Of a stretch of DNA of 64,000 bases, positions 32,059 through 40,181 are shown piece by piece (position 1 is the first letter of the stretch; the number at the start of each line of letters is the position of its first letter). The notes under the pieces were generated by a model. It saw only the letters and a program-made list of their open reading frames with translations. It did no database searches and had not been told where the DNA came from. Source of the DNA: Synechococcus sp. HJ21-Hayes (GTDB lineage: Bacteria > Cyanobacteriota > Cyanobacteriia > PCC-6307 > Cyanobiaceae); NCBI RefSeq assembly GCF_024345835.1, contig NZ_JAGQBW010000001.1, forward strand, positions 124,001 to 188,000. Direction: 5' to 3'. Made by a program: the position numbers and the translations under genes.

Positions 32059-33309
32059 ATGGCTCAGGTCAACGGCAACTACCTCAAGCTCAAGGCGGGC
32101 TACCTCTTCCCGGAGATCGCACGGCGCGTGAAGGCCTTCAGCGAGGCCAACCCAGAGGCTCCGATCATTCGCCTGGGCATCGGCGACGTGACTGAACCAC
32201 TGCCGGAGGCCTGCCGCAGCGCCATGAAGGCCGCCATCGACGAGATGGGCACCCGTGAGGGCTTCCACGGCTACGGCCCCGAGCAGGGCTACCTGTGGCT
32301 GCGCGAGGCCATTGCCACCCACGACTTCCAATCCCGCGGCTGCCAGGTGAGCGCCGAAGAGATCTTCGTGTCGGATGGCTCCAAGTGCGACAGCAGCAAC
32401 ATCCTCGACATCCTCGGCCCGGACAACCGCATCGCCGTGACCGACCCGGTGTACCCGGTGTATGTGGACACCAACGTGATGGCGGGCCGCACCGGCGACG
32501 CCGATGACGCCGGCCAGTACGGCGGCCTCACCTACCTGCCGATCACGGCCGCCAATGGCTTCACCGCCGAGATTCCCAGCGACAAGGTGGATCTGATCTA
32601 CCTCTGCTTCCCCAACAACCCCACCGGCGCGGTGGCCACGAGGGAGCAACTGAAGGCCTGGGTGGACTACGCCCGTGCCAACGATGCCCTGATCCTGTTT
32701 GACGCGGCCTACGAGGCCTTCATCCAGGACCCCGAGCTACCCCACTCCATCTACGAGATCGAAGGCGCCCGTGAGTGCGCCATCGAGTTCCGCTCCTTCT
32801 CCAAGAACGCCGGCTTCACCGGCACCCGCTGCGCCCTCACCGTGGTGCCCAGGGGGCTGATGGGGACGGCCGCCAATGGCGAACGGGTGGAGCTATGGGC
32901 CCTGTGGAACCGCCGCCAATGCACGAAGTTCAACGGCGTGAGCTACATCGTGCAGCGTGGCGCCGAAGCGGTGTATTCGCCGGAAGGCCAGGCCCAGGTG
33001 AAAGCCCTGATCAGCTTCTACATGGAAAACGCCGCCATCATTCGCCGCGAGCTCAGCGCGGCCGGCCTGCAGGTGCACGGCGGGGAACAGGCCCCCTACG
33101 TGTGGATCAAAACCCCCGAGGGGATTGATTCCTGGGGGTTCTTCGACCTGCTGCTGGGCCAGGCCAACGTGGTGGGCACCCCCGGCAGCGGCTTCGGGGC
33201 CGCCGGCGAGGGCTACTTCCGCCTCTCGGCCTTCAACAGCCGCGCCAACGTGGAGGAGGCCATGCGGCGCATCCAACGGGCCCTCGCGCCGGCAGCGGCT
33301 GCCGCGTGA
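32059..33309 (+). CDS. dapL: LL-diaminopimelate aminotransferase
   Basis: A PLP enzyme that converts tetrahydrodipicolinate directly to LL-diaminopimelate, the route used by cyanobacteria and plants for lysine and peptidoglycan. Seen: [20 protein letters not shown] at the N-terminus; [19 protein letters not shown]; the PLP-lysine motif [12 protein letters not shown]; and [17 protein letters not shown]. From the ATG at 32059 it is 416 residues, close to the family's ~410, with an Ala-rich end. The open frame upstream of 32059 is non-homologous. It leads a plus-strand series with clpS and a CPBP protease. Confidence 0.97.
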   Translation: MAQVNGNYLKLKAGYLFPEIARRVKAFSEANPEAPIIRLGIGDVTEPLPEACRSAMKAAIDEMGTREGFHGYGPEQGYLWLREAIATHDFQSRGCQVSAEEIFVSDGSKCDSSNILDILGPDNRIAVTDPVYPVYVDTNVMAGRTGDADDAGQYGGLTYLPITAANGFTAEIPSDKVDLIYLCFPNNPTGAVATREQLKAWVDYARANDALILFDAAYEAFIQDPELPHSIYEIEGARECAIEFRSFSKNAGFTGTRCALTVVPRGLMGTAANGERVELWALWNRRQCTKFNGVSYIVQRGAEAVYSPEGQAQVKALISFYMENAAIIRRELSAAGLQVHGGEQAPYVWIKTPEGIDSWGFFDLLLGQANVVGTPGSGFGAAGEGYFRLSAFNSRANVEEAMRRIQRALAPAAAAA

Positions 33310-33336
33310 GGTCCTGCCTAGAGTTTGCGTCCCGTG

Positions 33337-33675
33337 ATGTCTGAACTGGCCGCGATGACCAGAGCAAGCCAGGCACCAGGCCGCGACAGCGGTGGCGCGG
33401 CGGTGATGGAGAAGGCACCGGAGCGGGTTCGCAAGACCTCGCCCCGCTACAAGGTGCTGCTGCACAACGACCCGGTGAACACCATGGAATACGTGGTGAC
33501 CACCCTGCGGCAGGTGGTGCCATCCCTCAGCGAGCAGGACGCCATCGCTGTGATGCTGGAGGCCCACAGCACCGGCGTGGGCCTGGTGATCGTGTGCGAC
33601 ATCGAGCCGGCGGAGTTCTACTGCGAAACCCTCAAGGCCAAAGGGCTCACAAGCACGATCGAACCGGAAAGCTGA
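33337..33675 (+). CDS. clpS: ATP-dependent Clp protease adaptor ClpS
   Basis: Adaptor that hands N-degron substrates to the Clp AAA+ unfoldase. Seen: YKVLLHNDPVNTMEYVV, with the substrate-pocket Asn-Asp, and AHSTGVGLV with the conserved His. From the ATG at 33337 it is 112 residues with a roughly 30-residue N-terminal extension; GTG 33334 and TTG 33325 are also possible. It ends overlapping the next gene (TGATG). It begins 27 bp after dapL, probably in the same transcript. Confidence 0.94.
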   Translation: MSELAAMTRASQAPGRDSGGAAVMEKAPERVRKTSPRYKVLLHNDPVNTMEYVVTTLRQVVPSLSEQDAIAVMLEAHSTGVGLVIVCDIEPAEFYCETLKAKGLTSTIEPES

Positions 33676-34484
33676 TGGAGGCCGCCGCCACGCCGGGCAG
33701 GCCGCACATCCCCTGGTGGGGCACCCTGCTCTATCCCGCCGTACTGGTGGCCCTCTTCCTGGGCTGCCAAGGGCTGGCAGGGCTCCTCGGCGTTGGCGAA
33801 GGGCAGCGGGCGAGCCTGGCAGCGATTCCGGCCGTGGTGGCCCTCGTGCTCAGCCTGCCGCAGCGACTGCGACGGCAGTGGGGTGAGCCGCACCCCTGGC
33901 GCAGCCTGGGGGTGGTGGCACCAGGGCCAGCCGTGCTCAAGGCCCTACTGCGCGGCCTGCTCAAGGCGGCGGCTCTGCTGGGTCTGGTGGTGATCGGCCT
34001 GCAGCTGGCCGGAGCGCTCACCTGGCCACTGCAAACCTCTGGCGCCGTGGTTCTCAACGGCCTGGCCCTGGCCCTGGGGGTGGGCTTTGCCGAGGAACTG
34101 CTATTCCGCGGCTGGCTACTGGGGGAACTCGAGCTGCAATGGGGACGCCAGCGGGCCCTGCTACTCCAGGCCGCCCTGTTCAGCTTGGTTCACACCCGCT
34201 TCAATCTGCCGCTACTACCCCTCCTCGGTCTCCTGGGGGGCCTGATGCTGCTGGGCCTGGCCCTTGGCCTGCAACGCCGTTCCGACAGGGGCTTGCTGTG
34301 GGGGGCCATTGGACTGCATGGCGGCCTGGTGGGCGGCTGGTTTGTGCTCAACCAGGGGCTGACCGCCCTGGAACCGGCCACCCCCAATTGGCTCACCGGA
34401 CCCGCCAACCCCATCGGGAGCGTGCTGGGCTGGCTGGGGCTGGGCCTGCTGTTGTGGGCGCGACGACGCTGGTGGAGCGCCTAG
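33675..34484 (+). CDS. CPBP family intramembrane metalloprotease
   Basis: A 269-residue multi-spanning membrane protein of the CPBP (CaaX protease and bacteriocin-processing, Abi) family. Seen: the EExxxR motif in GFAEELLFRGWL; the downstream SLVHTRFN histidine motif; and a final LPLLPLLGLLGGLMLLG helix. All supply metal ligands in family members. Its ATG overlaps the clpS TGA, so it is probably coupled. Substrates are unknown. Its stop TAG overlaps the convergent radical SAM stop in CTAG. Confidence 0.9.
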   Translation: MEAAATPGRPHIPWWGTLLYPAVLVALFLGCQGLAGLLGVGEGQRASLAAIPAVVALVLSLPQRLRRQWGEPHPWRSLGVVAPGPAVLKALLRGLLKAAALLGLVVIGLQLAGALTWPLQTSGAVVLNGLALALGVGFAEELLFRGWLLGELELQWGRQRALLLQAALFSLVHTRFNLPLLPLLGLLGGLMLLGLALGLQRRSDRGLLWGAIGLHGGLVGGWFVLNQGLTALEPATPNWLTGPANPIGSVLGWLGLGLLLWARRRWWSA

Positions 34485-36079
34485 CGGGTGGCCGTGGCCA
34501 GGGCTTTGCGACCCTCCACCGGCGCATGCAACGCCTGCTCCAGGGGAGCAACCCCGTAGTCGCGCTCTAGCAAATCCATCACCGTGCGGCCGAAATCAGA
34601 TGGGTTGCGCTCGAAGGCCTCCAGACAGATCCGACCGAAGGTGCTCCCCATCGGCTCGGGGTTCCAGAGCAGCTGCCGAGCCGTCCAGGGCAGCATGCTC
34701 ATTGGGTTGTAGCCGGGCTTGATCAGGCCCTGATCGAAGCCGTACTGCTCCAAGTGGGTGTGGGGCTGAAGGCCGATGAAAAAGATCGCCGGCTCCACCT
34801 TGTCGGCACCGAAAATGCGCTCCAGCTCGCGGTGATAGGCCACGGTCTGGCGGATCGTCTCGGGCCGCTCGTCGATCACGTTGAACGAGTAATTCACCGA
34901 CACGTGCTCGCGGAAACCAGCCCTGGCGAGCAGGCGGCAGTTCTCCAGCACGGTGCGCAGGTTGTAGCCCATGCGCATCTTGCGCACGAGCTCCTGGGAG
35001 CCGGAGGTAATGCCGATCTCGAAGTAGTCCATGCCGGTGGCCACCATCAATTCAGCCAGCTCGGCATCGAGGTTGTCGGCCCGGATGTAGGCGGCCCAGC
35101 GGATATCGCTCCAACCCTCCGCCTGAACGGCCCGCAACAGCTCCTTGGCGTCGTCGATGTAGCGGCGCGCGGGGATGAACTGGGCATCGGTGAACCAGAA
35201 GCCACGCACGCCCTTCGCATAGAGCTGGCGCATCTCGGCGATCACCTCCTGCACGGGGTTCACGCGCACCGCCTTGCCCTCCACCACGGTGTAGACGCAA
35301 TAGCAGCAGTTGTGGGGGCAACCGCGCTTGGTCTGTACACCCACATAGAAGTCGCCGCCGTCGAGATACCAGTCGAGCTGGGGCCAGATCTGGGCGATGT
35401 AGCTGTAGTTGCAGGCGGTTTTCTCCATGCCCGCCGGCTGCTCATGGATCAAGCCAGGCCTGGGCTCCTCCCCCGCCAGAAAGCAGCGCTCCCCCTCGAG
35501 GGACTCGCCCCGGATCAGTTTCTCCAGCAACGGCTCGCCTTCCCCCACCGACACCACGGTGCCCTGGGGCAACTTGCGGCCCAGCTGCTCATAAAAGACA
35601 CTCACGGCGCCGCCGCCGAGGGCGGCGATGGCCTGCGGTTCAAAGCGGCGGGCCCGGCGCAACCCCCGCCGCACCAAGCGCAGGTTGCGCCACAGCTCTC
35701 CATAGAAGGAGGCCATCAGGCGCAGGCCGCCCAGGGCACCACGCAGGCGCTTGAGCGGATTGCGCGCATAGAACACCTCAAAAGAGTTCTGCAGGGGATT
35801 GCCGCCGCGCCCATCCACTGGCGCATAGATCTGAATATCCCGCCAAGAGAACACCACAAGGGTGGGGCGGAACTGCTCGATCGTGGCGAGCAGCACGCGC
35901 TCCACATCCAGCAGGGGAAGGGCTGCCAGATCCAGGATCCGCTGGGGCACCTGGGGAAACTGCTTATGAATGTGATCGGCCAGGTACACCGGGCCGATCG
36001 GGAAGATGGGATTGCAGGGCAGGCGAACCAGCAACACCCGCTGATCACCCGGGCAGGGTTGGCTCACGGCGGGGCACAA
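34481..36079 (-). CDS. B12-binding-domain radical SAM protein of unknown function
   Basis: A 532-residue protein. An N-terminal cobalamin-binding-like Rossmann region (about 14-200, VLLVRLPCNPIFPIGPVYLA, AALGGGAVS) precedes a radical SAM core with C254-x3-C258-x2-C261 (RGCPHNCCYC). VGVQTKRGC before it and GITSGSQELVRKMRMGY after it are typical of the BchE/oxidative-cyclase-like superfamily. No substrate can be read from the sequence. It starts 16 bp after cofG on the same strand, so the two are likely co-transcribed. Possible roles include deazaflavin-related chemistry or an independent modification of tetrapyrrole, lipid or hopanoid; I cannot choose between them. Confidence 0.85.
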   Translation of the reverse strand: MCPAVSQPCPGDQRVLLVRLPCNPIFPIGPVYLADHIHKQFPQVPQRILDLAALPLLDVERVLLATIEQFRPTLVVFSWRDIQIYAPVDGRGGNPLQNSFEVFYARNPLKRLRGALGGLRLMASFYGELWRNLRLVRRGLRRARRFEPQAIAALGGGAVSVFYEQLGRKLPQGTVVSVGEGEPLLEKLIRGESLEGERCFLAGEEPRPGLIHEQPAGMEKTACNYSYIAQIWPQLDWYLDGGDFYVGVQTKRGCPHNCCYCVYTVVEGKAVRVNPVQEVIAEMRQLYAKGVRGFWFTDAQFIPARRYIDDAKELLRAVQAEGWSDIRWAAYIRADNLDAELAELMVATGMDYFEIGITSGSQELVRKMRMGYNLRTVLENCRLLARAGFREHVSVNYSFNVIDERPETIRQTVAYHRELERIFGADKVEPAIFFIGLQPHTHLEQYGFDQGLIKPGYNPMSMLPWTARQLLWNPEPMGSTFGRICLEAFERNPSDFGRTVMDLLERDYGVAPLEQALHAPVEGRKALATATR

Positions 36080-36095
36080 AAAGCGTGCTTGGACG

Positions 36096-37097
36096 CTAAC
36101 AACTGATCTCAGGGGCCGGAGTCGCCATGGCGCTGGCCAGCTCGCGCACGCGGCGCTGCAGCGGGGTGGGCAACCAACCCCACCAGGCCTGATGCACGCA
36201 GGGACGCTGGCGCAGTTCCCAGCCGTGGCGCGCCAGCAGCTCAGCCAGCTGTTCGGGCCTGGGCTGCGGGTAGGCGGGATTGATCACATCGCCCACATCA
36301 ATGCCACCCAGGTCGTCGATGCCGGCCTCGAGGGCCGCAGGCAGGGCCTCCAGGGGCCAGAGATTGGGGGGCATCTGGAGATGCACCTCGGCCGGCAGTA
36401 CGGCACGGGCCGTGGCAATGAACGCCAGCAGATCGTCTTGCTCGGCCGTGGTGAGAGGCCGCGCCTGCTCACCATCGGGACGCCAGGGCTGCAGGATCAC
36501 TTCCTGCAGATGCCCCCAACGCCGCTGCAGGTCCGCCAGGAGCTCAAGAGCCTGCTGGCGATCGGCCCAGCTCTCGCCCACCCCCAGCAGCAGGCCCGTG
36601 GTGAAGGGAAGACCCAGCCGCCCTGCCTGCTGCAACTGCCGCAGGCGCACCTCCAGGCGCTTGCTGGGGGCGTGGCGATGCAGGGGCTCATAGGCCGGCC
36701 CGAGGCCCTCCAGCATCAGGCCCATGGAGGGGTTAAGCCGGGCCAGGGAAGCCATCTCAGCCAGCGACAGGGGGCCGGCGTTGGTATGGGGCAAGCGCCC
36801 CTGGGCCAGGGCCAGGCGACTCAGTCGGATCAGATGGGCAAACCAGCCGGCCCGCTGGGGCGATGCCGGGGCCACCTCACCGCTGAGCAGCAACACCTCA
36901 CGGGCCAGGGGGCGGGCCGCCAGCTGCTCCAGGGCCGAGGCCTCGCTGAGGGCGCTGGCCTGCGCCAGGGGAACCCGAAAACTGCAGTAGCCGCAAGCGT
37001 TGAAGCAACCGTGGGTGGGCACCAGCGTGACGCTGGGGCTCCAGCTGATGCGGCGCCCGAAGGGGCGATGACCCCGCGGCGATCCCTCCCTCAACAC
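36096..37097 (-). CDS. cofG: 7,8-didemethyl-8-hydroxy-5-deazariboflavin synthase subunit CofG
   Basis: A radical SAM half of FO synthase. With CofH it builds the deazaflavin FO, used in cyanobacteria as the antenna chromophore of FO-type DNA photolyase. Seen: the SAM-cluster motif [11 protein letters not shown] (cysteines at 31, 35 and 38 from this start); [23 protein letters not shown]; and [18 protein letters not shown] near the C-terminus. I use GTG 37097, which follows AAAGGGG; a TTG at 37115 is possible but overlaps likely psbA regulatory DNA. CofH is not in the window. It is divergent from psbA. Confidence 0.92.
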   Translation of the reverse strand: MLREGSPRGHRPFGRRISWSPSVTLVPTHGCFNACGYCSFRVPLAQASALSEASALEQLAARPLAREVLLLSGEVAPASPQRAGWFAHLIRLSRLALAQGRLPHTNAGPLSLAEMASLARLNPSMGLMLEGLGPAYEPLHRHAPSKRLEVRLRQLQQAGRLGLPFTTGLLLGVGESWADRQQALELLADLQRRWGHLQEVILQPWRPDGEQARPLTTAEQDDLLAFIATARAVLPAEVHLQMPPNLWPLEALPAALEAGIDDLGGIDVGDVINPAYPQPRPEQLAELLARHGWELRQRPCVHQAWWGWLPTPLQRRVRELASAMATPAPEISC

Positions 37098-37100
37098 CCC

Positions 37101-37164
37101 TTTACAAGCGCGCAATGTTCCGTTACGTTGTGGGAGGCGTCGGCTCCGGCCGCTGCCCTACTTA
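37101..37164 (+). promoter_or_regulatory. Candidate psbA control region with HLR1-like sites
   Basis: Two sequences near the HLR1 half-site consensus (K)TTACAWW, TTTACAAG (37101-37108) and GTTACGTT (37122-37129), precede a possible -10 TACTTA (37159-37164). No good -35 is at the right distance. Spacing of the repeats is not that of a standard HLR1 pair, so RpaB binding is only a possibility. The same DNA is the 5' end of divergent cofG. Confidence 0.3.
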
Positions 37165-37207
37165 CCGCCAAAAGCCTTCGGGCACGCGGCATTTCTTTCC
37201 CGTACTC

Positions 37208-38287
37208 ATGACCACCACTCTCCAGCAGCGCCAAGGCGCTTCTGCGTGGAACCAGTTCTGCGAGTGGGTCACCAGCACCGACAACCGCCTCTATGTGGGT
37301 TGGTTCGGCGTTCTGATGATCCCCTGCCTGCTGGCAGCCACCATCTGCTTCATCGTTGCGTTCATCGCAGCTCCCCCTGTTGACATCGACGGCATCCGTG
37401 AGCCTGTCGCCGGCAGCCTGCTGTACGGCAACAACATCATCTCCGGCGCTGTGATCCCCAGCAGCAACGCCATCGGCCTGCACTTCTATCCCATCTGGGA
37501 AGCCGCCAGCCTCGACGAGTGGCTGTACAACGGCGGTCCGTTCCAGCTGGTGGTGTTCCACTTCCTGATCGGCATCTACGCCTACATGGGACGCGAGTGG
37601 GAACTCTCCTACCGCCTCGGCATGCGCCCCTGGATCTGCGTTGCTTACAGCGCACCCGTGGCTGCTGCTTCTGCTGTGTTCCTGGTGTACCCCTTCGGTC
37701 AGGGCTCCTTCTCGGACGCCATGCCCCTGGGTATCTCCGGCACCTTCAACTACATGCTGGTGTTCCAGGCTGAGCACAACATCCTGATGCACCCCTTCCA
37801 CATGCTGGGTGTGGCCGGTGTGTTCGGCGGCAGCCTGTTCTCCGCCATGCACGGCTCCCTGGTGACCTCCTCCCTGGTGCGTGAAACCACCGAGGCTGAG
37901 TCCCAGAACTACGGCTACAAGTTCGGCCAAGAGGAAGAGACCTACAACATCGTGGCTGCCCACGGTTACTTCGGTCGCCTGATCTTCCAATACGCCTCCT
38001 TCAACAACAGCCGCAGCCTGCACTTCTTCCTGGCTGCCTGGCCCGTGGTTGGCATCTGGTTCACCGCCCTGGGCGTGAGCACCATGGCCTTCAACCTGAA
38101 CGGTTTCAACTTCAACCAGTCGATCCTCGACGGCCAAGGCCGCGTGGTGAACACCTGGGCGGACGTTCTGAACCGCGCTGGTCTGGGCATGGAAGTGATG
38201 CACGAGCGCAATGCTCACAACTTCCCCCTCGACCTGGCCGCTGCAGAAGCCACCCCCGTGGCTCTGACCGCACCTGTGATCGGCTGA
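37208..38287 (+). CDS. psbA: Photosystem II D1 protein, E130 (high-light) form
   Basis: Reaction-centre subunit of photosystem II that carries the primary donor, QB site and most Mn-cluster ligands. Seen: 359 residues from the ATG at 37208; His118, Tyr161 (TyrZ), Asp170, Glu189, His190, His198, His215, Ser264 and His272 are all present. Position 130 is Glu (GREWELS), which marks the D1:2 high-light isoform in Synechococcus. The mature C-terminus should be Ala344 after CtpA cleavage of a 15-residue tail. It has no strong ribosome-binding site and is followed by an intrinsic terminator, so it is monocistronic. Confidence 0.99.
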   Translation: MTTTLQQRQGASAWNQFCEWVTSTDNRLYVGWFGVLMIPCLLAATICFIVAFIAAPPVDIDGIREPVAGSLLYGNNIISGAVIPSSNAIGLHFYPIWEAASLDEWLYNGGPFQLVVFHFLIGIYAYMGREWELSYRLGMRPWICVAYSAPVAAASAVFLVYPFGQGSFSDAMPLGISGTFNYMLVFQAEHNILMHPFHMLGVAGVFGGSLFSAMHGSLVTSSLVRETTEAESQNYGYKFGQEEETYNIVAAHGYFGRLIFQYASFNNSRSLHFFLAAWPVVGIWFTALGVSTMAFNLNGFNFNQSILDGQGRVVNTWADVLNRAGLGMEVMHERNAHNFPLDLAAAEATPVALTAPVIG

Positions 38288-38307
38288 AGCCAACAGTCCG
38301 GTTAACG

Positions 38308-38334
38308 AGCCCCCGCTACGGCGGGGGCTTTTTT
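38308..38334 (+). terminator. Intrinsic terminator of psbA
   Basis: A perfect 9-bp stem AGCCCCCGC/GCGGGGGCT with a TACG loop followed by a run of T, 20 bp after the psbA stop. A canonical strong terminator. Confidence 0.95.
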
Positions 38335-38377
38335 ATTGGCGCCCCGTGGATGGGTGAGAGTGGCTGCAGTGGGTTGA

Positions 38378-38893
38378 ATGCCGGTGGTTGGGGATGGGCT
38401 GCAGCGCACAGCTGCTCAGGTGGCGGCGGAGCTGCAGCTTCAACCCCATCCGGAAGGAGGCTGGTACCGGGAGCTGCATCGCAGTGAGGCCGCCGTTCAG
38501 CGATGGGATGGTGAGGCCCGATCCGGGTTGACCCTGATCGTGTTTCTGTTGGCGGCCGGTGAAACCAGTGGCTGGCATCGGGTGCTCCATGCCGATGAAA
38601 CCTGGCATTTCGCTGGGGGCGAGCCCTTGGAGCTCTGGATCCTGGAACCCGATATGCACACGCCAAGCCGCCGGCTTCTGGGCCCCTTGGGCCTCAGTGG
38701 TGGCGCTTCAGAGGAGCCCAACCTGCCCGTGGCCGTTGTGCCTGCGGGCTGGTGGCAGGCGGCTCGTTCCATGGGCAGCTGGAGTTTGGTGACCTGCTGC
38801 GTGGCTCCAGGTTTTGACTTCCAGGATTTTCAACTACTCCGCGAACTTCCGCGCGAGCTGCATCCCCTGGGCGCCATGGAGAGCTTGCTTTGA
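38378..38893 (+). CDS. Cupin-fold protein, DUF985 family
   Basis: A 171-residue single-domain cupin. Seen: LQPHPEGGWYRELHRS at the N-terminus, the family signature; TLIVFLLAAGETSGWHRV and DETWHFAGGEPLEL giving metal-ligand-type His/Glu residues; and VVPAGWWQAARSMGSWSLVTCCVAPGFDFQDF near the end. DUF985 proteins are structurally cupins, but their reaction is not established. It begins 44 bp after the psbA terminator, so it has its own promoter or depends on read-through. Confidence 0.88.
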   Translation: MPVVGDGLQRTAAQVAAELQLQPHPEGGWYRELHRSEAAVQRWDGEARSGLTLIVFLLAAGETSGWHRVLHADETWHFAGGEPLELWILEPDMHTPSRRLLGPLGLSGGASEEPNLPVAVVPAGWWQAARSMGSWSLVTCCVAPGFDFQDFQLLRELPRELHPLGAMESLL

Positions 38894-38994
38894 TCCAGAC
38901 GCAGGCGAGACCGGTTTGCGGATGAGGAAAACCGACAAAACACCAGCACCAGCCGGAGAGCCAAGGGCGATGGTGTGTGACAACCAGTCGTGAA

Positions 38995-39066
<72 letters not shown>

Positions 39067-39072
39067 ATCCCC

Positions 39073-39393
39073 ATGAAATTAGCATTCAGGCCTCTCTGGC
39101 CCGCGGTGACACCGATGGTTCCTCCCTCCCGTGAGCCCCTGGATCCGGCCCTCCGGGCCCGTTTGCTGCAAGAGGCCCGCACGCCTTGGCGTGGTCTGCG
39201 CAGGGCCCTCTGGCTGGCTTTCACTGCCTCTGCAGCGCTTGGTCTGGCCACGATGGCGATGCGAGCCTCAGCGGGGGATGGTGTGCCCGGCTCAGATCTG
39301 CTGATCCAGGTTGGGGCCCTCAGTCTCTTCGGGTTCCTGCTCTGGCGGGATCGTGCTGCTGACCCCGGAGACGGTTCCACCGGTGCCGACTGA
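39073..39393 (+). CDS. DUF3493 family small membrane protein
   Basis: A 107-residue protein (from ATG 39073; ATG 39115 giving 93 residues is equally likely) with the DUF3493 pattern: LDPALRARLLQEARTPWRGLRR, then a transmembrane helix (LWLAFTASAALGLATMAM) and a second hydrophobic segment (LIQVGALSLFGFLLW) ending WRDRA. The family occurs in cyanobacteria and chloroplasts and has no settled function that I can state. Its last 102 bases overlap, antisense, the 3' end of the downstream convergent gene. Confidence 0.8.
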   Translation: MKLAFRPLWPAVTPMVPPSREPLDPALRARLLQEARTPWRGLRRALWLAFTASAALGLATMAMRASAGDGVPGSDLLIQVGALSLFGFLLWRDRAADPGDGSTGAD

Positions 39394-40179
39394 AGGCTCG
39401 GTTGTGGTGGTTTCCGGGGTCGCCGCCGGAAGGTCCTTGGGTTCGGACTCCGGTCCTGTTGCAGGATCAGGCTCGGGATCCTGTATGGGTTCGGGCTGAT
39501 GCTCAACCTCAGGTTCAGTTACGGCAGCGGGAGGCTCAGGTGTTTCAGGTGCCTGGGGTTTGGTTTCTGTGGGATCCAGCTCCAAGGACGGCAGCAGCAG
39601 GAGGGGCAATCCCAGGTTGAGGCGTTGCTCGGCGGCCTCAACTTGGGTGAGTGGCAGCGTTTGCTCGATCTGTTGGGTGGAGCGACTGAACATCCACAGG
39701 GCTTGCACCACCTGATGCCACTGCCAGAGCATCAGCACCAGTAGGGGCACGGCCATCAGCAGTACCACCAGCCGCGGACTGGCGGCCAGCGGCGACCAGG
39801 CCCAGGCCATACCGGCGGAAGTATCGATCCACCACACCAGGGGCAGCAGCAGGGCCGCACCGCTGCTTGCTAGCAGTTTCAGGGGAAGGACGTTCTGTAG
39901 GGCGCTGAGGCGTAGTTGATCGGGCCGCCTGGCCCGCATCGGCACTTGCAGCAGCAGCAGGGACCAGAGATCGGGCTGCAGACGCCAGAACAGAACTGCC
40001 GGGCCCAAGGCTCCGAGTGCCCAGGTGAGCAGCCGCTCGAAGCCAGGCAAGAGCCCTGGATCGGCGCCAGCCAGCACAAGCACCAAGAGCACCGCCTCGA
40101 GGGGCAACACCGCCAGCCCCAGCAGCTGGAGCCACAGCAGGGGTTCGCGGCGGGCTGGGTTGCCCCGGAGGGTGCTCAC
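39292..40179 (-). CDS. Low-complexity-tail membrane protein
   Basis: A 295-residue protein with about four hydrophobic segments in residues 15-160, then a soluble linker (RSTQQIEQTLPLTQVEAAEQRL) and, from about residue 203, an acidic low-complexity tail rich in Pro, Glu and Thr. It starts with GTG 40179, two bases after the infB stop, so it is a coupled last gene of the rimP-nusA-ylxR-infB transcript. Function unknown. The tail-encoding DNA overlaps the convergent DUF3493 gene by 102 bp. Confidence 0.8.
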   Translation of the reverse strand: MSTLRGNPARREPLLWLQLLGLAVLPLEAVLLVLVLAGADPGLLPGFERLLTWALGALGPAVLFWRLQPDLWSLLLLQVPMRARRPDQLRLSALQNVLPLKLLASSGAALLLPLVWWIDTSAGMAWAWSPLAASPRLVVLLMAVPLLVLMLWQWHQVVQALWMFSRSTQQIEQTLPLTQVEAAEQRLNLGLPLLLLPSLELDPTETKPQAPETPEPPAAVTEPEVEHQPEPIQDPEPDPATGPESEPKDLPAATPETTTTEPSVGTGGTVSGVSSTIPPEQEPEETEGPNLDQQI

Positions 40180-40181
40180 GG

